DNA from: Myxococcus stipitatus
GTDB lineage: Bacteria; Myxococcota; Myxococcia; Myxococcales; Myxococcaceae
NCBI RefSeq assembly: GCF_037414475.1
Contig: NZ_CP147913.1
Coordinates: 4,092,001-4,156,000, forward strand
Direction: 5' to 3'
DNA: 64,000 bases
In this document: positions 1 to 8,263 of the stretch, in pieces
Layout: the number at the start of each line of letters is the position of its first letter
How positions within the stretch are numbered: position 1 is the first letter of the stretch
Made by a program: the position numbers and the translations under genes
The notes under the pieces: generated by a model
The model's input: the letters and a program-made list of their open reading frames with translations, nothing else
The model's database searches: none
What the model was told of the DNA's origin: nothing

Positions 1-1
1 T

Positions 2-1015
2 CCCGACGACGATGGTGGCGGCTGGTGCCCGTACAACCACGTCCACTCGCATGGCTACCGCCCGTCGTCGACGTACTACGTCTACACGGACGACGTGTAC
101 TACTACCGAGGCCCTTCGCTGGTCTGGTACTGGGACTTCCACCTGGACCCGCACGGCGCCTCCTGCCACCAGCACGGGCGTCACTCGCACGACTACTACC
201 CGAGTTCGGGCCGCGCGTACCGCTGGGAGCGCAGCCGCGGGTACGTGTTCGACCGGACCCATGGAGCTTCCGCGGGCTACGGCTACTCGCGCCCCGCGTC
301 GCAGCGGCCCTCGCGCCAGTACGTCAACCGCGATGATGACCGTCCGACCAACCGCCCTCCTCCCTCCGGCACCGGCTGGGGAACGCAGCCTCCTCGCGGT
401 GGCTCGCGCTACGACGACAACAACAACGGCGGCGGCTGGAGCGGCGGGGGCAACTCGAACGGGGGATATGGCCGGGGCAACCGGGGAGATCGCGACCGGG
501 ACGACGACGACAACGACGGCAGGGGCAGGCCCGGCCGCGGCTCCGGCAACAACAACGACAGCGGTGGGTGGGGCAACTCCGGTGGAGGCAACTCCAACGG
601 CGGGGGCTACGGACGCGGCCAGCGCGACAACGACAACGACCGGGGCAACAGCAGCGGCGGTGGCTGGGGCAACGGCGGTGGACGGGGCAACAAGGACAAC
701 AGCAGCGGGAACAGCAGCGGCGGCAACAGCAGTGGCGGCGGCTGGGGCAACGGCGGTGGGCGCGGCAGCAGTGGTGGAAACAGCAGCGGCAACAGCGGTG
801 GCAACAGCAGCGGCGGTGGCTGGGGCAGCGGCGGCGGGCGCGGCAACAAGGACAACAGCAGCGGCAACAGCAGTGGCGGCGGCTGGGGCAACGGCGGAGG
901 CCGAGGTGCCAGCGGCAGTTGGGGCAGCGGTGGCGGTTCCCAGAGCTCGGGGGGTGGTCGCTCCTCGGGCTCCAGCTCCAGTTCGCAGAGCAACGACCGG
1001 GGTGGCTGGCGCTAA
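2..1015 (+). CDS. Gly/Asn/Ser-rich low-complexity protein, 5' end outside window
   Basis: The reading frame is open from the first bases of the window, so the N-terminus lies upstream; 337 residues are visible. The first ~100 residues are rich in Tyr, His, Asp and Arg (for example YYVYTDDVYYYRG). The remainder is a low-complexity tail dominated by Gly, Asn, Ser and Arg, with GGGWGNGGGRG returning about every 25-35 residues and spaced by NNDS/NSSG runs. No catalytic domain is visible. Such tails occur in RNA-binding proteins and in surface or matrix proteins; with the N-terminus missing I cannot tell which. It has its own terminator downstream. Function unknown; existence of the gene is secure from codon bias and the frame. 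Confidence 0.75.
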   Translation, partial: PDDDGGGWCPYNHVHSHGYRPSSTYYVYTDDVYYYRGPSLVWYWDFHLDPHGASCHQHGRHSHDYYPSSGRAYRWERSRGYVFDRTHGASAGYGYSRPASQRPSRQYVNRDDDRPTNRPPPSGTGWGTQPPRGGSRYDDNNNGGGWSGGGNSNGGYGRGNRGDRDRDDDDNDGRGRPGRGSGNNNDSGGWGNSGGGNSNGGGYGRGQRDNDNDRGNSSGGGWGNGGGRGNKDNSSGNSSGGNSSGGGWGNGGGRGSSGGNSSGNSGGNSSGGGWGSGGGRGNKDNSSGNSSGGGWGNGGGRGASGSWGSGGGSQSSGGGRSSGSSSSSQSNDRGGWR

Positions 1016-1074
1016 TCCGCGGGCCTCACGTGGCCGCCACACAGCGGGCCAAGCTCTCGAGACACCCGAAGGTT

Positions 1075-1098
1075 CCGCCCCTGAACACACAGGGGCGG
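1075..1098 (+). terminator. Hairpin terminator after the Gly-rich gene
   Basis: A perfect 9-bp stem (CCGCCCCTG / CAGGGGCGG) with a 6-nt loop lies 59 nt past the stop of the Gly-rich gene. There is no long U-tract, as is common in such GC-rich genomes. The rest of 1016-1277 shows nothing else I can name. Confidence 0.55.
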
Positions 1099-1277
1099 CT
1101 GTCCTCCACACTTGATGGATTTGCGACACCGGGCCAGGCCCCTCGCCCCTTCAGGGACGGGAGGACGGTCCGGTGTCGCTGTTTTCGCGCAGACGCAAGG
1201 CTTCAGCCGTCGGACAGGGGACGGTGAGCAGGGCGGTGGATTGCCGCTGACCCAGGGCATGCCGATGTTGCCCGCTC

Positions 1278-2141
1278 ATGAAGCACCGACTCTTGTTGGC
1301 ATCCTGCGTTTTGCTCGGCCTCGCCTCACCGGGCTGTGGCTCCGACTCCGCCCCGGACCCCGGCTTCAGGACCGAGGACTCCGAGCCCGTGGACGTGGAC
1401 AACCTCCAGATTCGCGTCAGCGGGCAGATGCGAGTGCTCCCCGAGGCCTCGCGATGGCTGGCGGCCCAAGGACAGACCGAGCCGTCCCTGAGTGGCCTCA
1501 CCGTCACCATCGAGGAGCCCCTGCGCGTGGCGGTGAATGACCTCGACGCGACCTTCGGCGTGACGGCCCTCGAGGATGACGGCACCTTCGGCGTGGCCGG
1601 CATCCCCGTGCGCGAGGTCAACGTGGGACTCGCCGTCGGCATGAGTGGCCCGGGGCTCGTGCGGACCAACACCGTCATCTACGACAGCGCCTTCACCGGC
1701 TCGCGTCCACGCACGAACCTCATCGAGACTCGCGCCTACGCGCTGCCAGCGTCCTTCCATGACGCGCTCGGCGCGGCCCTCGGCGAAGCACGCCTGCGCG
1801 GCCACACCGAGAACCGGGCGGGGACGCTCCTCGCCGCGGGCTTCGTGCTGGGCCGCGTGGTGGACGAGAACGGGAAGCCAGAAGCCGGCGTGCGCGTGGT
1901 CCCCGACCGGAGCGACCTGGCCGAGCGCATCTACTACCCCTCCCTGGACCTGAGCAGCGTGAACCAGGAGGGAACGTCCGAGGACGGGCTGTTCGTCTAC
2001 GTCCACACCGGGCTCGCCGCGGAGACGTTCCGCGTGAGCGTGGAGGGCGACACCGGCGGCGTGTCTCGCAACGTGGTCATCGGCCCGGGTTGGGGGCTGA
2101 TGCTCACCCTCCACCCGGGCCTCCATCCACCCATCGAGTGA
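1278..2141 (+). CDS. Lipoprotein with carboxypeptidase-regulatory-like fold
   Basis: A 287-residue protein beginning with a lipoprotein signal peptide: basic start, hydrophobic core and lipobox ASPGC with Cys20 as the predicted lipidated residue. Around residues 190-270 it has the pattern GxVxDENGKPxAGVxVVPD...TSEDGLFxYxH, typical of carboxypeptidase-regulatory-like (CarboxypepD_reg/Cna-B-like) beta-sandwich domains. Residues 30-180 are not recognised. It stands alone, convergent with the next gene with only 3 nt between the stops. Likely an outer-membrane or periplasmic lipoprotein; substrate or partner unknown. No Shine-Dalgarno motif is obvious before the ATG, but the signal peptide supports this start. 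Confidence 0.8.
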   Translation: MKHRLLLASCVLLGLASPGCGSDSAPDPGFRTEDSEPVDVDNLQIRVSGQMRVLPEASRWLAAQGQTEPSLSGLTVTIEEPLRVAVNDLDATFGVTALEDDGTFGVAGIPVREVNVGLAVGMSGPGLVRTNTVIYDSAFTGSRPRTNLIETRAYALPASFHDALGAALGEARLRGHTENRAGTLLAAGFVLGRVVDENGKPEAGVRVVPDRSDLAERIYYPSLDLSSVNQEGTSEDGLFVYVHTGLAAETFRVSVEGDTGGVSRNVVIGPGWGLMLTLHPGLHPPIE

Positions 2142-2144
2142 CCC

Positions 2145-3248
2145 CTACCGGCGAGCCACCCAGCGCGGCAGCCAGTCCGGCTCCTTCGCCGTGGTGAGCC
2201 GCGTCTGGCCACTGCCGTCGGCGCGCATGAGGTAGACGTCCGTGTTGCCCTCACGCTCTGACACGAAGGCCAGGTACTTCCCATCCGGACTCCAGGCCGG
2301 CATGTCGTCGCGCCGCTGTCCGTCCGTCAGCGCCACCGGCACACCGCCCTCCACCGGCACACGCCACATCCGCGCGCGGGACTCGGGCTCACGGCTCACG
2401 TACACCAGGGACTTCCCATCCGGGCTGAACGCGGGCTCGCGCTCGTCCCCCGCGAAGGCATCCCCGGACACCGCTCGCAGGTCCGAGCCATCCGGCCGCA
2501 TCAGATACAACCGCTCGCGATTCTCCCGGTCGCTGACGAAGACGAGCCACTTCCCGTCCGGACTCCACATGGGAGCACGGTCCTCGCGATGGAACGCGGT
2601 GAGCCGCCGCTCGTTCGTGCCGTCCGCCTTCGCGACGTAGATTTCAGGGTCGCCCTCGCGGCTGCACACGAAGGCCACTTCCTGACCGTCGGGTGAGATG
2701 GCGGGCTCGAAGCAGCCTTCCTTCACCTGCGTCAGGCGCACCTCCGGCGCTTCCGCGCGCGGCTCCAATCGCACCACGTCGCTGAAGCCCTGCGCATCCG
2801 ACTCCGCCGCCAGCCAGGCACCATCCGGCGACCAGGCCGCGTTCCGGGCCCGGGCCCTGGGCGCATGCAACGGCACCGCGTCCCCACCTGAGAGGGGTTG
2901 GACACGGAGCTGCTGGAACTGCAACCCGTCCACCTCCCGCACGGCCACCACCAGCAACGACTTTCCATCCGGCGACACCGGCCCGGGGTATTCGTCTTCC
3001 GGCCCTTGGGTGATTGGGGTCTCCGTCCCGTCAGGGCTCACCTGCCACACATCCTTCTGTCCCGCCCGCTCCGACAGGAAGACCACCGCGCCCGGAATGG
3101 CGCGCGCCTCCTCCTTCGACAGCGGCCCGGCGCCCGACGCTCCACCACACCGGCCAGAGCATCCGACGCCGAGCACGGCGAGCGCGGCCCAACTCCACCG
3201 CGCTCGCCACGGCCAGGAACGCTGCACCCGTTCGAGGCCTTGCTTCAT
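2145..3248 (-). CDS. TolB-like beta-propeller lipoprotein (PD40 repeats)
   Basis: A 367-residue protein with an N-terminal signal ending in LGVGC (Cys30 lipidated). At least six SPDGK/SPDGA/SPDGQ motifs at ~40-50 residue spacing, each followed by a hydrophobic strand (WLAAES, EVAFVCS, WLVFVSD, YLAFVSE), identify PD40/WD40-like TolB-type propeller blades. It is probably a periplasmic or outer-membrane binding or scaffold protein; it has no peptidase domain, unlike the two S9 peptidases in this window. A GTG at 3251 is an alternative start three nucleotides upstream of this ATG. It lies 4-5 nt past the stop of the amidase gene on the same strand, so the two are probably co-transcribed. Confidence 0.85.
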   Translation of the reverse strand: MKQGLERVQRSWPWRARWSWAALAVLGVGCSGRCGGASGAGPLSKEEARAIPGAVVFLSERAGQKDVWQVSPDGTETPITQGPEDEYPGPVSPDGKSLLVVAVREVDGLQFQQLRVQPLSGGDAVPLHAPRARARNAAWSPDGAWLAAESDAQGFSDVVRLEPRAEAPEVRLTQVKEGCFEPAISPDGQEVAFVCSREGDPEIYVAKADGTNERRLTAFHREDRAPMWSPDGKWLVFVSDRENRERLYLMRPDGSDLRAVSGDAFAGDEREPAFSPDGKSLVYVSREPESRARMWRVPVEGGVPVALTDGQRRDDMPAWSPDGKYLAFVSEREGNTDVYLMRADGSGQTRLTTAKEPDWLPRWVARR

Positions 3249-3252
3249 CACG

Positions 3253-4884
3253 TCAGCGCACCCGGATGGCGTCCGCCATGACGACGTAGCCCTCGGTGGC
3301 CCAGCGGCTGAGCTGCACCTTGTTCCAACCCGCGGGGAACGAGTACGTGCCCAGCGTGTTCCACGCGCTGCCGTTGGCCTGCTGGTTCACCGTCACCGTG
3401 CTGTTGCCACCCGAGTGGGTGATGATGAAGGGCGCCCCCGGCGAGCGGTTCGTCCCCGACACCCACCACGCGTCGATGGTCTTCGTGCCCGCCGCGGCCA
3501 GGTAGAAGTTGAACACCACGGGCTCGGAGATGGGCTGCGTGGAGGCGTAGTAGTAGCCGCTGCCGTAGTAGCCCGCGCTGGTGCCCGACGCCCACGACGC
3601 CGGCACGTCCGTGCGCGCCTTGGCCGAGTCGTTGTTCGCGTTGTGGCTGTCCACGACGATGGTGCCCGTGCTGCCGCCGTCGCCGCAGTAGCTCTTGATC
3701 TTGCTGATGTAGCTGCTCCACGGCCAGTTCGGGCCCGGGTCCGTGCGGGACGCCGGCTGCAACCGGCCGTGCGCCACGATGTGGTAGCTGTCGCGGGTGA
3801 TGCCCTGGCCCTTGGAGATGTCGCAGGACAGCTTCGCCGACGCGTCAATCTGGCCCGCGGGGAACGAGGCCTGGCTGGCGTAGCCGCCGTGCTCGATGCC
3901 CACGGAGAAGTGGTTCACCGACGTGCCGTTCAGGCCACATTCCACGTTGCCGTTGAGGCTGCAGCTGTAGGTGGCGCCCACGTGCCAGGCGCGGTCCGAC
4001 TCGCGCACGAGCTGGGAGACCTCGCTGCCGCTCTCGTTGACGACGTAGTGCGCGCTCACGCCCGCCGCGGAGTTGGTCAGCCAGCCCCAGCACCCGGAGT
4101 AGCCACCCTCACACGTGTGGATGACAATCATCGACACGTTCGTGCCCGAGGGGCGCGCGTTGTAGTTGGGCGACGGACGCCAGATGGCCGCCGCGTAGTC
4201 GGGCCCCGCCGCCAGCGCCTGCATCATCGGCTGGGCGAACTTCGCCTCCACGCGCGAGCCCTCCAGCGACACCGCCACCTTGCCGTGCGGCGTGAAGGCA
4301 CCCGCGCCCTCGCGCAGCGCCGCGTACACCTCGTTGTGGATGTAGTTCGCCTGCACATCCAGGTCGGAGATGTCCGACAGCTTCACCACCGACGTGGCCC
4401 ACGCGCCCAGGTCCTTGCGGTCGATGCCCTCTTCCGCGGCGTACTTCGACAAGAGCGCCGCGCCCGCGCGGAGGTTGGCCAGGGGCTCGTCACGCACCGC
4501 CGCCGCGGACACACCCGCCAGCGCCGCGCCTTCCGCTACCTTGTCGCCGCGCAGGGCCATCAGGCCGAACGCCGAGGGACGCCCCTCGAACTCCTCTTCG
4601 CCCTTCACATGCTCGAAGCGCGTCTCCACGAAGGAGATGGCCTTGAGCAGGCTCACCGGAACATCGAACTCACGCGCCGCCTGCACGAACAGCGGGTCCA
4701 ACTCCGCCGGCGTGCGCCGGGCCGCCTCGCCAACCTCGGCCGCCACGTCCTCCGCGGACTGGGTGGGGACCTCCGCCGCGGGAGGGGCCTCGGGGGGCGG
4801 CGTTTCCTGCTGGGGCTGGGGTCCACAAGCGGACAGCACCAGCGCGGCGGCCGTCGCCGCGAACGACTTGCTCAACACATGCAT
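3253..4884 (-). CDS. N-acetylmuramoyl-L-alanine amidase lipoprotein with golvesin-type C-terminal domain
   Basis: A 543-residue lipoprotein (LVLSAC, Cys20). The start at 4884 is set by AAGGAG ten nt upstream and by the signal peptide; the frame stays open a further 65 codons but that extension has no signal. Residues ~65-160 resemble a lysozyme-like/SLT-type helical domain ([17 protein letters not shown]). Residues ~245-390 are an Amidase_2/PGRP zinc amidase: VIHT (His256), VAHGRL (His372) and RTDPGPNW (Asp382) match the three zinc ligands. Residues ~408-543 match the golvesin/Xly CBD-like beta-sandwich ([26 protein letters not shown]). It probably cleaves the stem peptide from muramic acid in the cell wall of itself or of prey. 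Probably co-transcribed with the downstream propeller lipoprotein. Confidence 0.88.
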   Translation of the reverse strand: MHVLSKSFAATAAALVLSACGPQPQQETPPPEAPPAAEVPTQSAEDVAAEVGEAARRTPAELDPLFVQAAREFDVPVSLLKAISFVETRFEHVKGEEEFEGRPSAFGLMALRGDKVAEGAALAGVSAAAVRDEPLANLRAGAALLSKYAAEEGIDRKDLGAWATSVVKLSDISDLDVQANYIHNEVYAALREGAGAFTPHGKVAVSLEGSRVEAKFAQPMMQALAAGPDYAAAIWRPSPNYNARPSGTNVSMIVIHTCEGGYSGCWGWLTNSAAGVSAHYVVNESGSEVSQLVRESDRAWHVGATYSCSLNGNVECGLNGTSVNHFSVGIEHGGYASQASFPAGQIDASAKLSCDISKGQGITRDSYHIVAHGRLQPASRTDPGPNWPWSSYISKIKSYCGDGGSTGTIVVDSHNANNDSAKARTDVPASWASGTSAGYYGSGYYYASTQPISEPVVFNFYLAAAGTKTIDAWWVSGTNRSPGAPFIITHSGGNSTVTVNQQANGSAWNTLGTYSFPAGWNKVQLSRWATEGYVVMADAIRVR

Positions 4885-5338
4885 GGGGATGGAGCTCCTT
4901 CGGGGGGTCAAGCAGCTCTTCGTTCCGCACCCGCCATGGGCGCGGTACGCCGCCTGCCCTGAGCACCATGCATGCCAACCATGAATTCCCCGTGTTTCGC
5001 CGCCATCCCCAGGCCGAGGTGGTGCATCCATGCTCCACCTCACTTTCGGGTTCTCAATCCCCGATTCCTGACTCAACACTTCAACCTCTTGGAATCAGGA
5101 CAGGCCCCACACGGAACCACCCCACTCCACCCCTGGAAATGGCCGCGGCTGTCTCAGTGGCGTGTTTCGAGACAGGCAATGCGTAAATTATCGTTACATA
5201 TATTTCCATGACTTTCTTCTTTTCGCGCGGGGCCGGAACCGGGCCTGGAGGGACGGTGCGCGAGGAGGCCGACAGGGGCGGCGCGCGGGCGCAGAGTTCT
5301 GGGACCCGGAGGCCACGTCATCCGCTATGAGAGGGGCC
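4885..5338. other. Intergenic region between amidase and phosphoesterase genes
   Basis: This is 454 bp between divergent genes with no convincing coding frame. It holds a possible sigma-54-type site facing the amidase gene (4962-4978). It also holds an inverted repeat CTGTCTC (5149-5155) / GAGACAG (5169-5175) with a 13-nt spacer, immediately followed by an unusually A+T-rich stretch (about 5177-5225) that probably contains the promoter of the phosphoesterase gene. Confidence 0.5.
4962..4978 (-). promoter_or_regulatory. Possible sigma-54-type promoter of the amidase gene
   Basis: On the minus strand the sequence reads TTGGCATG-CATG-GTGCT. The GG and GC dinucleotides are 12 bp apart as in the -24/-12 consensus (TGGCAC-N5-TTGC); the -24 half is good and the -12 half has G for the first T. 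The expected start site would be near 4952, about 70 nt before the amidase ATG. The match is imperfect and could be chance. Confidence 0.3.
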
Positions 5339-6094
5339 ATGCGGCTCTTTGGAATCGGCGACACGCACCTGCCCTCCACCCGACAGAAGGACATGCAGCG
5401 CTTCGGGTGGATGGACCATCCCCTCCCCCTCCAGCGCGCCTGGGACGAGCGGGTGAGGCCGGAGGACGTGGTCATCGTCGCCGGAGACATCTCCTGGGCC
5501 ACGCGCCCTCACGAGGTGATGGACGACCTGGCGTGGCTGGACGCGCGGCCGGGGCGCAAGGTGCTGGTGCGCGGCAACCACGACTATTGGTGGGGCGACT
5601 CGGCGTCGAAGCTGCGCAAGCTGCTGGAGCCGTTCCGCACGCTGGAGGCCTTCCTGCACAACAGCGCCGCCGTCATGGGGCCGTGGGTCATCGCGGGAAC
5701 ACGGCTGTGGACCGCGCCCGAGGCGCCGCCCATGCCCGGCGGAGAGATGGGCGATGAGCCCATCGACGTGGGCTACGTGGAGCGGGAGACGCGGCGCCTG
5801 GCGACCTCCATCGAGGACGCGAAGAAGAAGGAGGCCGCCAGCCCCACGCCGCTGGTGCGCGTGGCCGCGGTGCACTTCCCCCCGCTGTACGCCAACGAGA
5901 AGGCCACCGCGTTCAGCGCCCCCATCGAGGCCTTCCAGCCCAAGGTCTGCGTGTACGGCCACCTGCACTCCACCGGCATCCCCGCGGGCTTCACCGGGGA
6001 GCGGGCCGGCGTGCGCTACGTGCTGGCGTCATGCGACGCGGCCGGCTTTGCGCCGGTGCTCCTGGATGAGGTGCTGCCCCCGCCTTCACCGTGA
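5339..6094 (+). CDS. Metallophosphoesterase (calcineurin-like)
   Basis: A 251-residue protein with the full set of calcineurin-like phosphoesterase motifs in order: GDTHL near the N-terminus, GDISW (~residue 50), GNHDYWW (~80) and GHLH (~215). These bind a dinuclear metal centre and hydrolyse phosphoesters. The family of short bacterial members without signal peptide is cytosolic; the substrate cannot be inferred. I place the start at the ATG before RLFGIGDTHL because the frame upstream is not protein-like; an ATG 12 nt earlier (5327) is possible. The gene is followed after 52 nt by the DUF2378 gene on the same strand, which has its own GGAGAGGAG ribosome site. Confidence 0.85.
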   Translation: MRLFGIGDTHLPSTRQKDMQRFGWMDHPLPLQRAWDERVRPEDVVIVAGDISWATRPHEVMDDLAWLDARPGRKVLVRGNHDYWWGDSASKLRKLLEPFRTLEAFLHNSAAVMGPWVIAGTRLWTAPEAPPMPGGEMGDEPIDVGYVERETRRLATSIEDAKKKEAASPTPLVRVAAVHFPPLYANEKATAFSAPIEAFQPKVCVYGHLHSTGIPAGFTGERAGVRYVLASCDAAGFAPVLLDEVLPPPSP

Positions 6095-6146
6095 GGCTAA
6101 GCTCCGCGCCGCTTCGTGTCCCAGGGGCCGGAGGAGGAGAGGAGCC

Positions 6147-6728
6147 ATGCCGTCCAACAAGTCCGAGCTGGCCGCGAGACTGGCGGCCACCCAGCCCGGC
6201 GACGCGGTGCGCGGGTTGTTCTTCAAGGCCGTGTTCAGCCTCATCCAGCAGAGGGCGGGGCTGGCCGCGCTGGAGAAGGTGCGCGTGGGCGACCTGGCCA
6301 AGGACTACTCGGACCTGCGCACCTATCCCGTGCGCGAGTTCCTGAACCTGCTCTACGTCGCGGCGGACGCGCTCGAGCAGGAGATGGGGGCGGAGGACGC
6401 CGTGTACCACGCGTGCGGCGAGTCCAACGTCACGCGCTACTCCACCGGACCGGGGATGCTCATCTTCGGCATCATCTCCCGCGGAGACCCGCAGAAGCTC
6501 TTCTCCGGAGCGCAGATGGGCTACAGCGCGGCCGTCACGTACGGCACCCGCGAGTATGTGACGACGGGGCCCAAGTCCGGCACGCTGCGCGTCAGGCGGG
6601 ACATGCTGCCCCCCGCGTACCACGAGGGCATCCTCACCGGCGCGCTCAAGGTCCTGGGACTCAAGGGCACGGCCAAGGCCCATCCGCAGGGCATCGACCG
6701 CGTGGACTACGACATCACCTGGGAGTGA
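6147..6728 (+). CDS. DUF2378 (TIGR02265) family protein
   Basis: A 193-residue cytosolic protein preceded by GGAGGAGAGGAG 4-5 nt from the ATG. The pattern DAVRGLFFKAVF near residue 17, a central TYPVREFLNLLYVAAD helix and the C-terminal ~40 residues after RRDMLPPAYHEGILTGAL agree with the Myxococcales-specific paralogous family DUF2378/TIGR02265, present in many copies per genome and of unknown function. It sits downstream of the metallophosphoesterase and could be co-transcribed. Its TGA abuts the stop of the opposing gene with no intervening base. Confidence 0.75.
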   Translation: MPSNKSELAARLAATQPGDAVRGLFFKAVFSLIQQRAGLAALEKVRVGDLAKDYSDLRTYPVREFLNLLYVAADALEQEMGAEDAVYHACGESNVTRYSTGPGMLIFGIISRGDPQKLFSGAQMGYSAAVTYGTREYVTTGPKSGTLRVRRDMLPPAYHEGILTGALKVLGLKGTAKAHPQGIDRVDYDITWE

Positions 6729-7760
6729 CTACTCCACGCGCTCGTAGGTGACGTCGAGCTCCGCGACGACGCGCTCACCGACGGAGGCCTGGCAGGTGAA
6801 GACGTGGTCGGCGCCCTCGTGCGAGCGGCGCACCGCGCCGAACGTCACCGTCTGGCCGGCGTACGCCAGGCTGTCCGCCTTCAGGCGCACGTCCTTGGCC
6901 AGGACGCGGGCCCACGGCGCACCCTCCAGCTTGCGCAGCAGCGTCGTCGCCACGCGCGTCATGCCGCTGGCCACCACCGCGACGGGCATCACCGGGTGCA
7001 GCGCGAAGTGGCCCTTGCACATGTCCACCGTCACCGGCCCCAGCGAGGCGGTGAGGCTCTCACCGTCCGGGCGCCAGTCGTGCAGCGCGAGCGCCTTCGA
7101 GTACGGGTTCTGCCGCATCCGCGCCCACTCCTCGGGGGTGCGCTGCACGCCGTCGTCGCGGCGGGGCTCGCGGCGCATCTCCACGCGCGCCTCGCCGAAG
7201 AGGCGGGTGAAGGCGGCGGCGGACAGCACGTTGTAGTCCACCTCCAGGCGGAACACCGGGGTGCCGTCCGAGTTGGACAGCAGCGTGCGCGCGGTCGCCG
7301 TGCGCTTGCCCGTGAGGGACGCCTGCGCCAGCCCCCAGAGCAGGTCCGTGGCGCGGCCCGTGGCCTCGCGGTTCAGCCACTCACCGCGCGCGCCGCACGC
7401 CAGGTAGAAGTGCTGGCCGTCCTTGGGCGTCACCAGCGCCGCGGCGCACGAGCCCAGGATGGCCATGTGGCGCCCCGCCTCCGCGATGCCCATGAGGCCC
7501 GCTTCCGCGTCCGGGTCCTGCTGCACCGGGATGCGCGCCACCACCTCGCCCCGCCCCATCACCGTCACGTCCTTCAGCGCGAAGTACGGGTCTCTCACGC
7601 AGATGCGCGGGTACAGCTCCGCGGCCGACAGCACCGTGTGCGGCGCCAGGTTCGACCAGTCGCGCTGCGGCTGCTCCGTCCACGGAGTCACCGCGGGCGA
7701 AACCGAAGACAGACCGGAGGAGAGGAGCGAGGCGGCGGCGTGGGGGGCGACGTCGAGCAT
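6729..7760 (-). CDS. Conserved protein of unknown function, possible hotdog-type fold
   Basis: A 343-residue protein without signal peptide or membrane segments. The start at 7760 gives MLDVAPHAAAS with GAGG upstream; the frame extends 62 codons further without protein-like composition. The C-terminal part contains GHFALHPVMPVAVVASGM and a terminal pattern ADSLAYAGQTVTF...VxVTYERVE, reminiscent of hotdog-fold dehydratases/thioesterases of lipid or polyketide metabolism, and the middle has an AGRHMAILGSCAAAL helix. I do not see a complete catalytic motif, so an enzymatic role is a guess. The upstream region is A+T-rich with repeated elements and likely carries its promoter. Confidence 0.65.
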   Translation of the reverse strand: MLDVAPHAAASLLSSGLSSVSPAVTPWTEQPQRDWSNLAPHTVLSAAELYPRICVRDPYFALKDVTVMGRGEVVARIPVQQDPDAEAGLMGIAEAGRHMAILGSCAAALVTPKDGQHFYLACGARGEWLNREATGRATDLLWGLAQASLTGKRTATARTLLSNSDGTPVFRLEVDYNVLSAAAFTRLFGEARVEMRREPRRDDGVQRTPEEWARMRQNPYSKALALHDWRPDGESLTASLGPVTVDMCKGHFALHPVMPVAVVASGMTRVATTLLRKLEGAPWARVLAKDVRLKADSLAYAGQTVTFGAVRRSHEGADHVFTCQASVGERVVAELDVTYERVE

Positions 7761-7905
7761 GGGGGCTGACCTCAGTTCGGACACGGGGGTTCTGCGCGAC
7801 ACCTGGAAGCACTGTAAACCAGGAGACTTCCGCCAGTACAGAACTTTTTCTGTCTGGTGAAAATATTCTCGCCGCGACGCGTGATTTGTTGCTGGTGGGC
7901 GGTAA

Positions 7906-7929
7906 TTTTCTGTCCAAGCAGGACAAAAA
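7906..7929. promoter_or_regulatory. Imperfect dyad TTTTcTGTCC-N5-GGACAAAAA
   Basis: TGTCC and GGACA pair across a 5-nt spacer and are flanked by T and A runs; one C is unpaired. It lies ~150 bp upstream of the start at 7760 in the A+T-rich part of the intergenic region, so it is a candidate operator or upstream promoter element for that gene. Confidence 0.35.
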
Positions 7930-8074
7930 CACCGTCTCCGTGTCACCTGGAGTGAGCCTTAAACCTCCAGAAACCCACACTCGCCGCACGGCGGCAGGAC
8001 GCCTCACGGGGTAGGTTCCACCCCATTATCGCCCAAGTCATCGCCGTGTTTCCGAAGAGTTACACCGTCACTGG

Positions 8075-8106
8075 GGTGTCAGACGCAGTGCGTCTTTCCG
8101 GACACC
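8075..8106. promoter_or_regulatory. Nested palindrome with AGACGCA-G-TGCGTCT core
   Basis: The core 8081-8095 is a perfect 7-bp inverted repeat around a single G. It is flanked by GGTGTC (8075-8080) and GACACC (8101-8106), which also pair. The one-base centre argues for a protein-binding dyad rather than an RNA hairpin. No start codon is close; the nearest gene on the minus strand starts 315 bp away. Confidence 0.4.
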
Positions 8107-8216
8107 GTAGGGGAAGTGATGGTGCTTCAGGACGATTCCAATCCCGGCGGCTTTTCCACCCGGAAGGACACGGGTGGAGGCGCGGCGGCTCGATTGGAAT
8201 TTCCCGCGCATTTTCC

Positions 8217-8250
8217 CGGCCCCGGCCCTCACGAAGAGGGCCTGGGGCCG
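8217..8250 (-). terminator. Strong hairpin terminator of kup
   Basis: CGGCCCCGGCCCTC (8217-8230) pairs with GAGGGCC-T-GGGGCCG (8236-8250) across a 5-nt loop: 14 pairs with one bulged T. It begins 14 nt past the kup stop codon. No U-tract follows on the minus strand. Confidence 0.65.
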
Positions 8251-8263
8251 AAGAAGGCGGGGA

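Larger units (their letters stand above)
7761..8263. other. 503-bp non-coding region with several dyads
   Basis: No credible gene lies here. Upstream of the unknown gene, around 7838-7935, the base composition drops in GC; the nonamer TTTTCTGTC occurs at 7846-7854 and again exactly 60 bp later at 7906-7914, the second copy being part of an imperfect dyad. A nested palindrome lies at 8075-8106. The end of the region holds the kup terminator hairpin (8217-8250). Confidence 0.6.

Noticed and set aside
607-993. Pro/Leu-rich open frame opposite the Gly-rich gene
   Set aside because: Reverse complement of GGN codons gives Pro/Leu runs; no start signal and no domain.
2698-4962. Long open frame opposite the propeller and amidase genes
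   Set aside because: Composition is that of an antisense shadow (Arg/Ala/His runs) and both opposing genes have intact domains and signal peptides.
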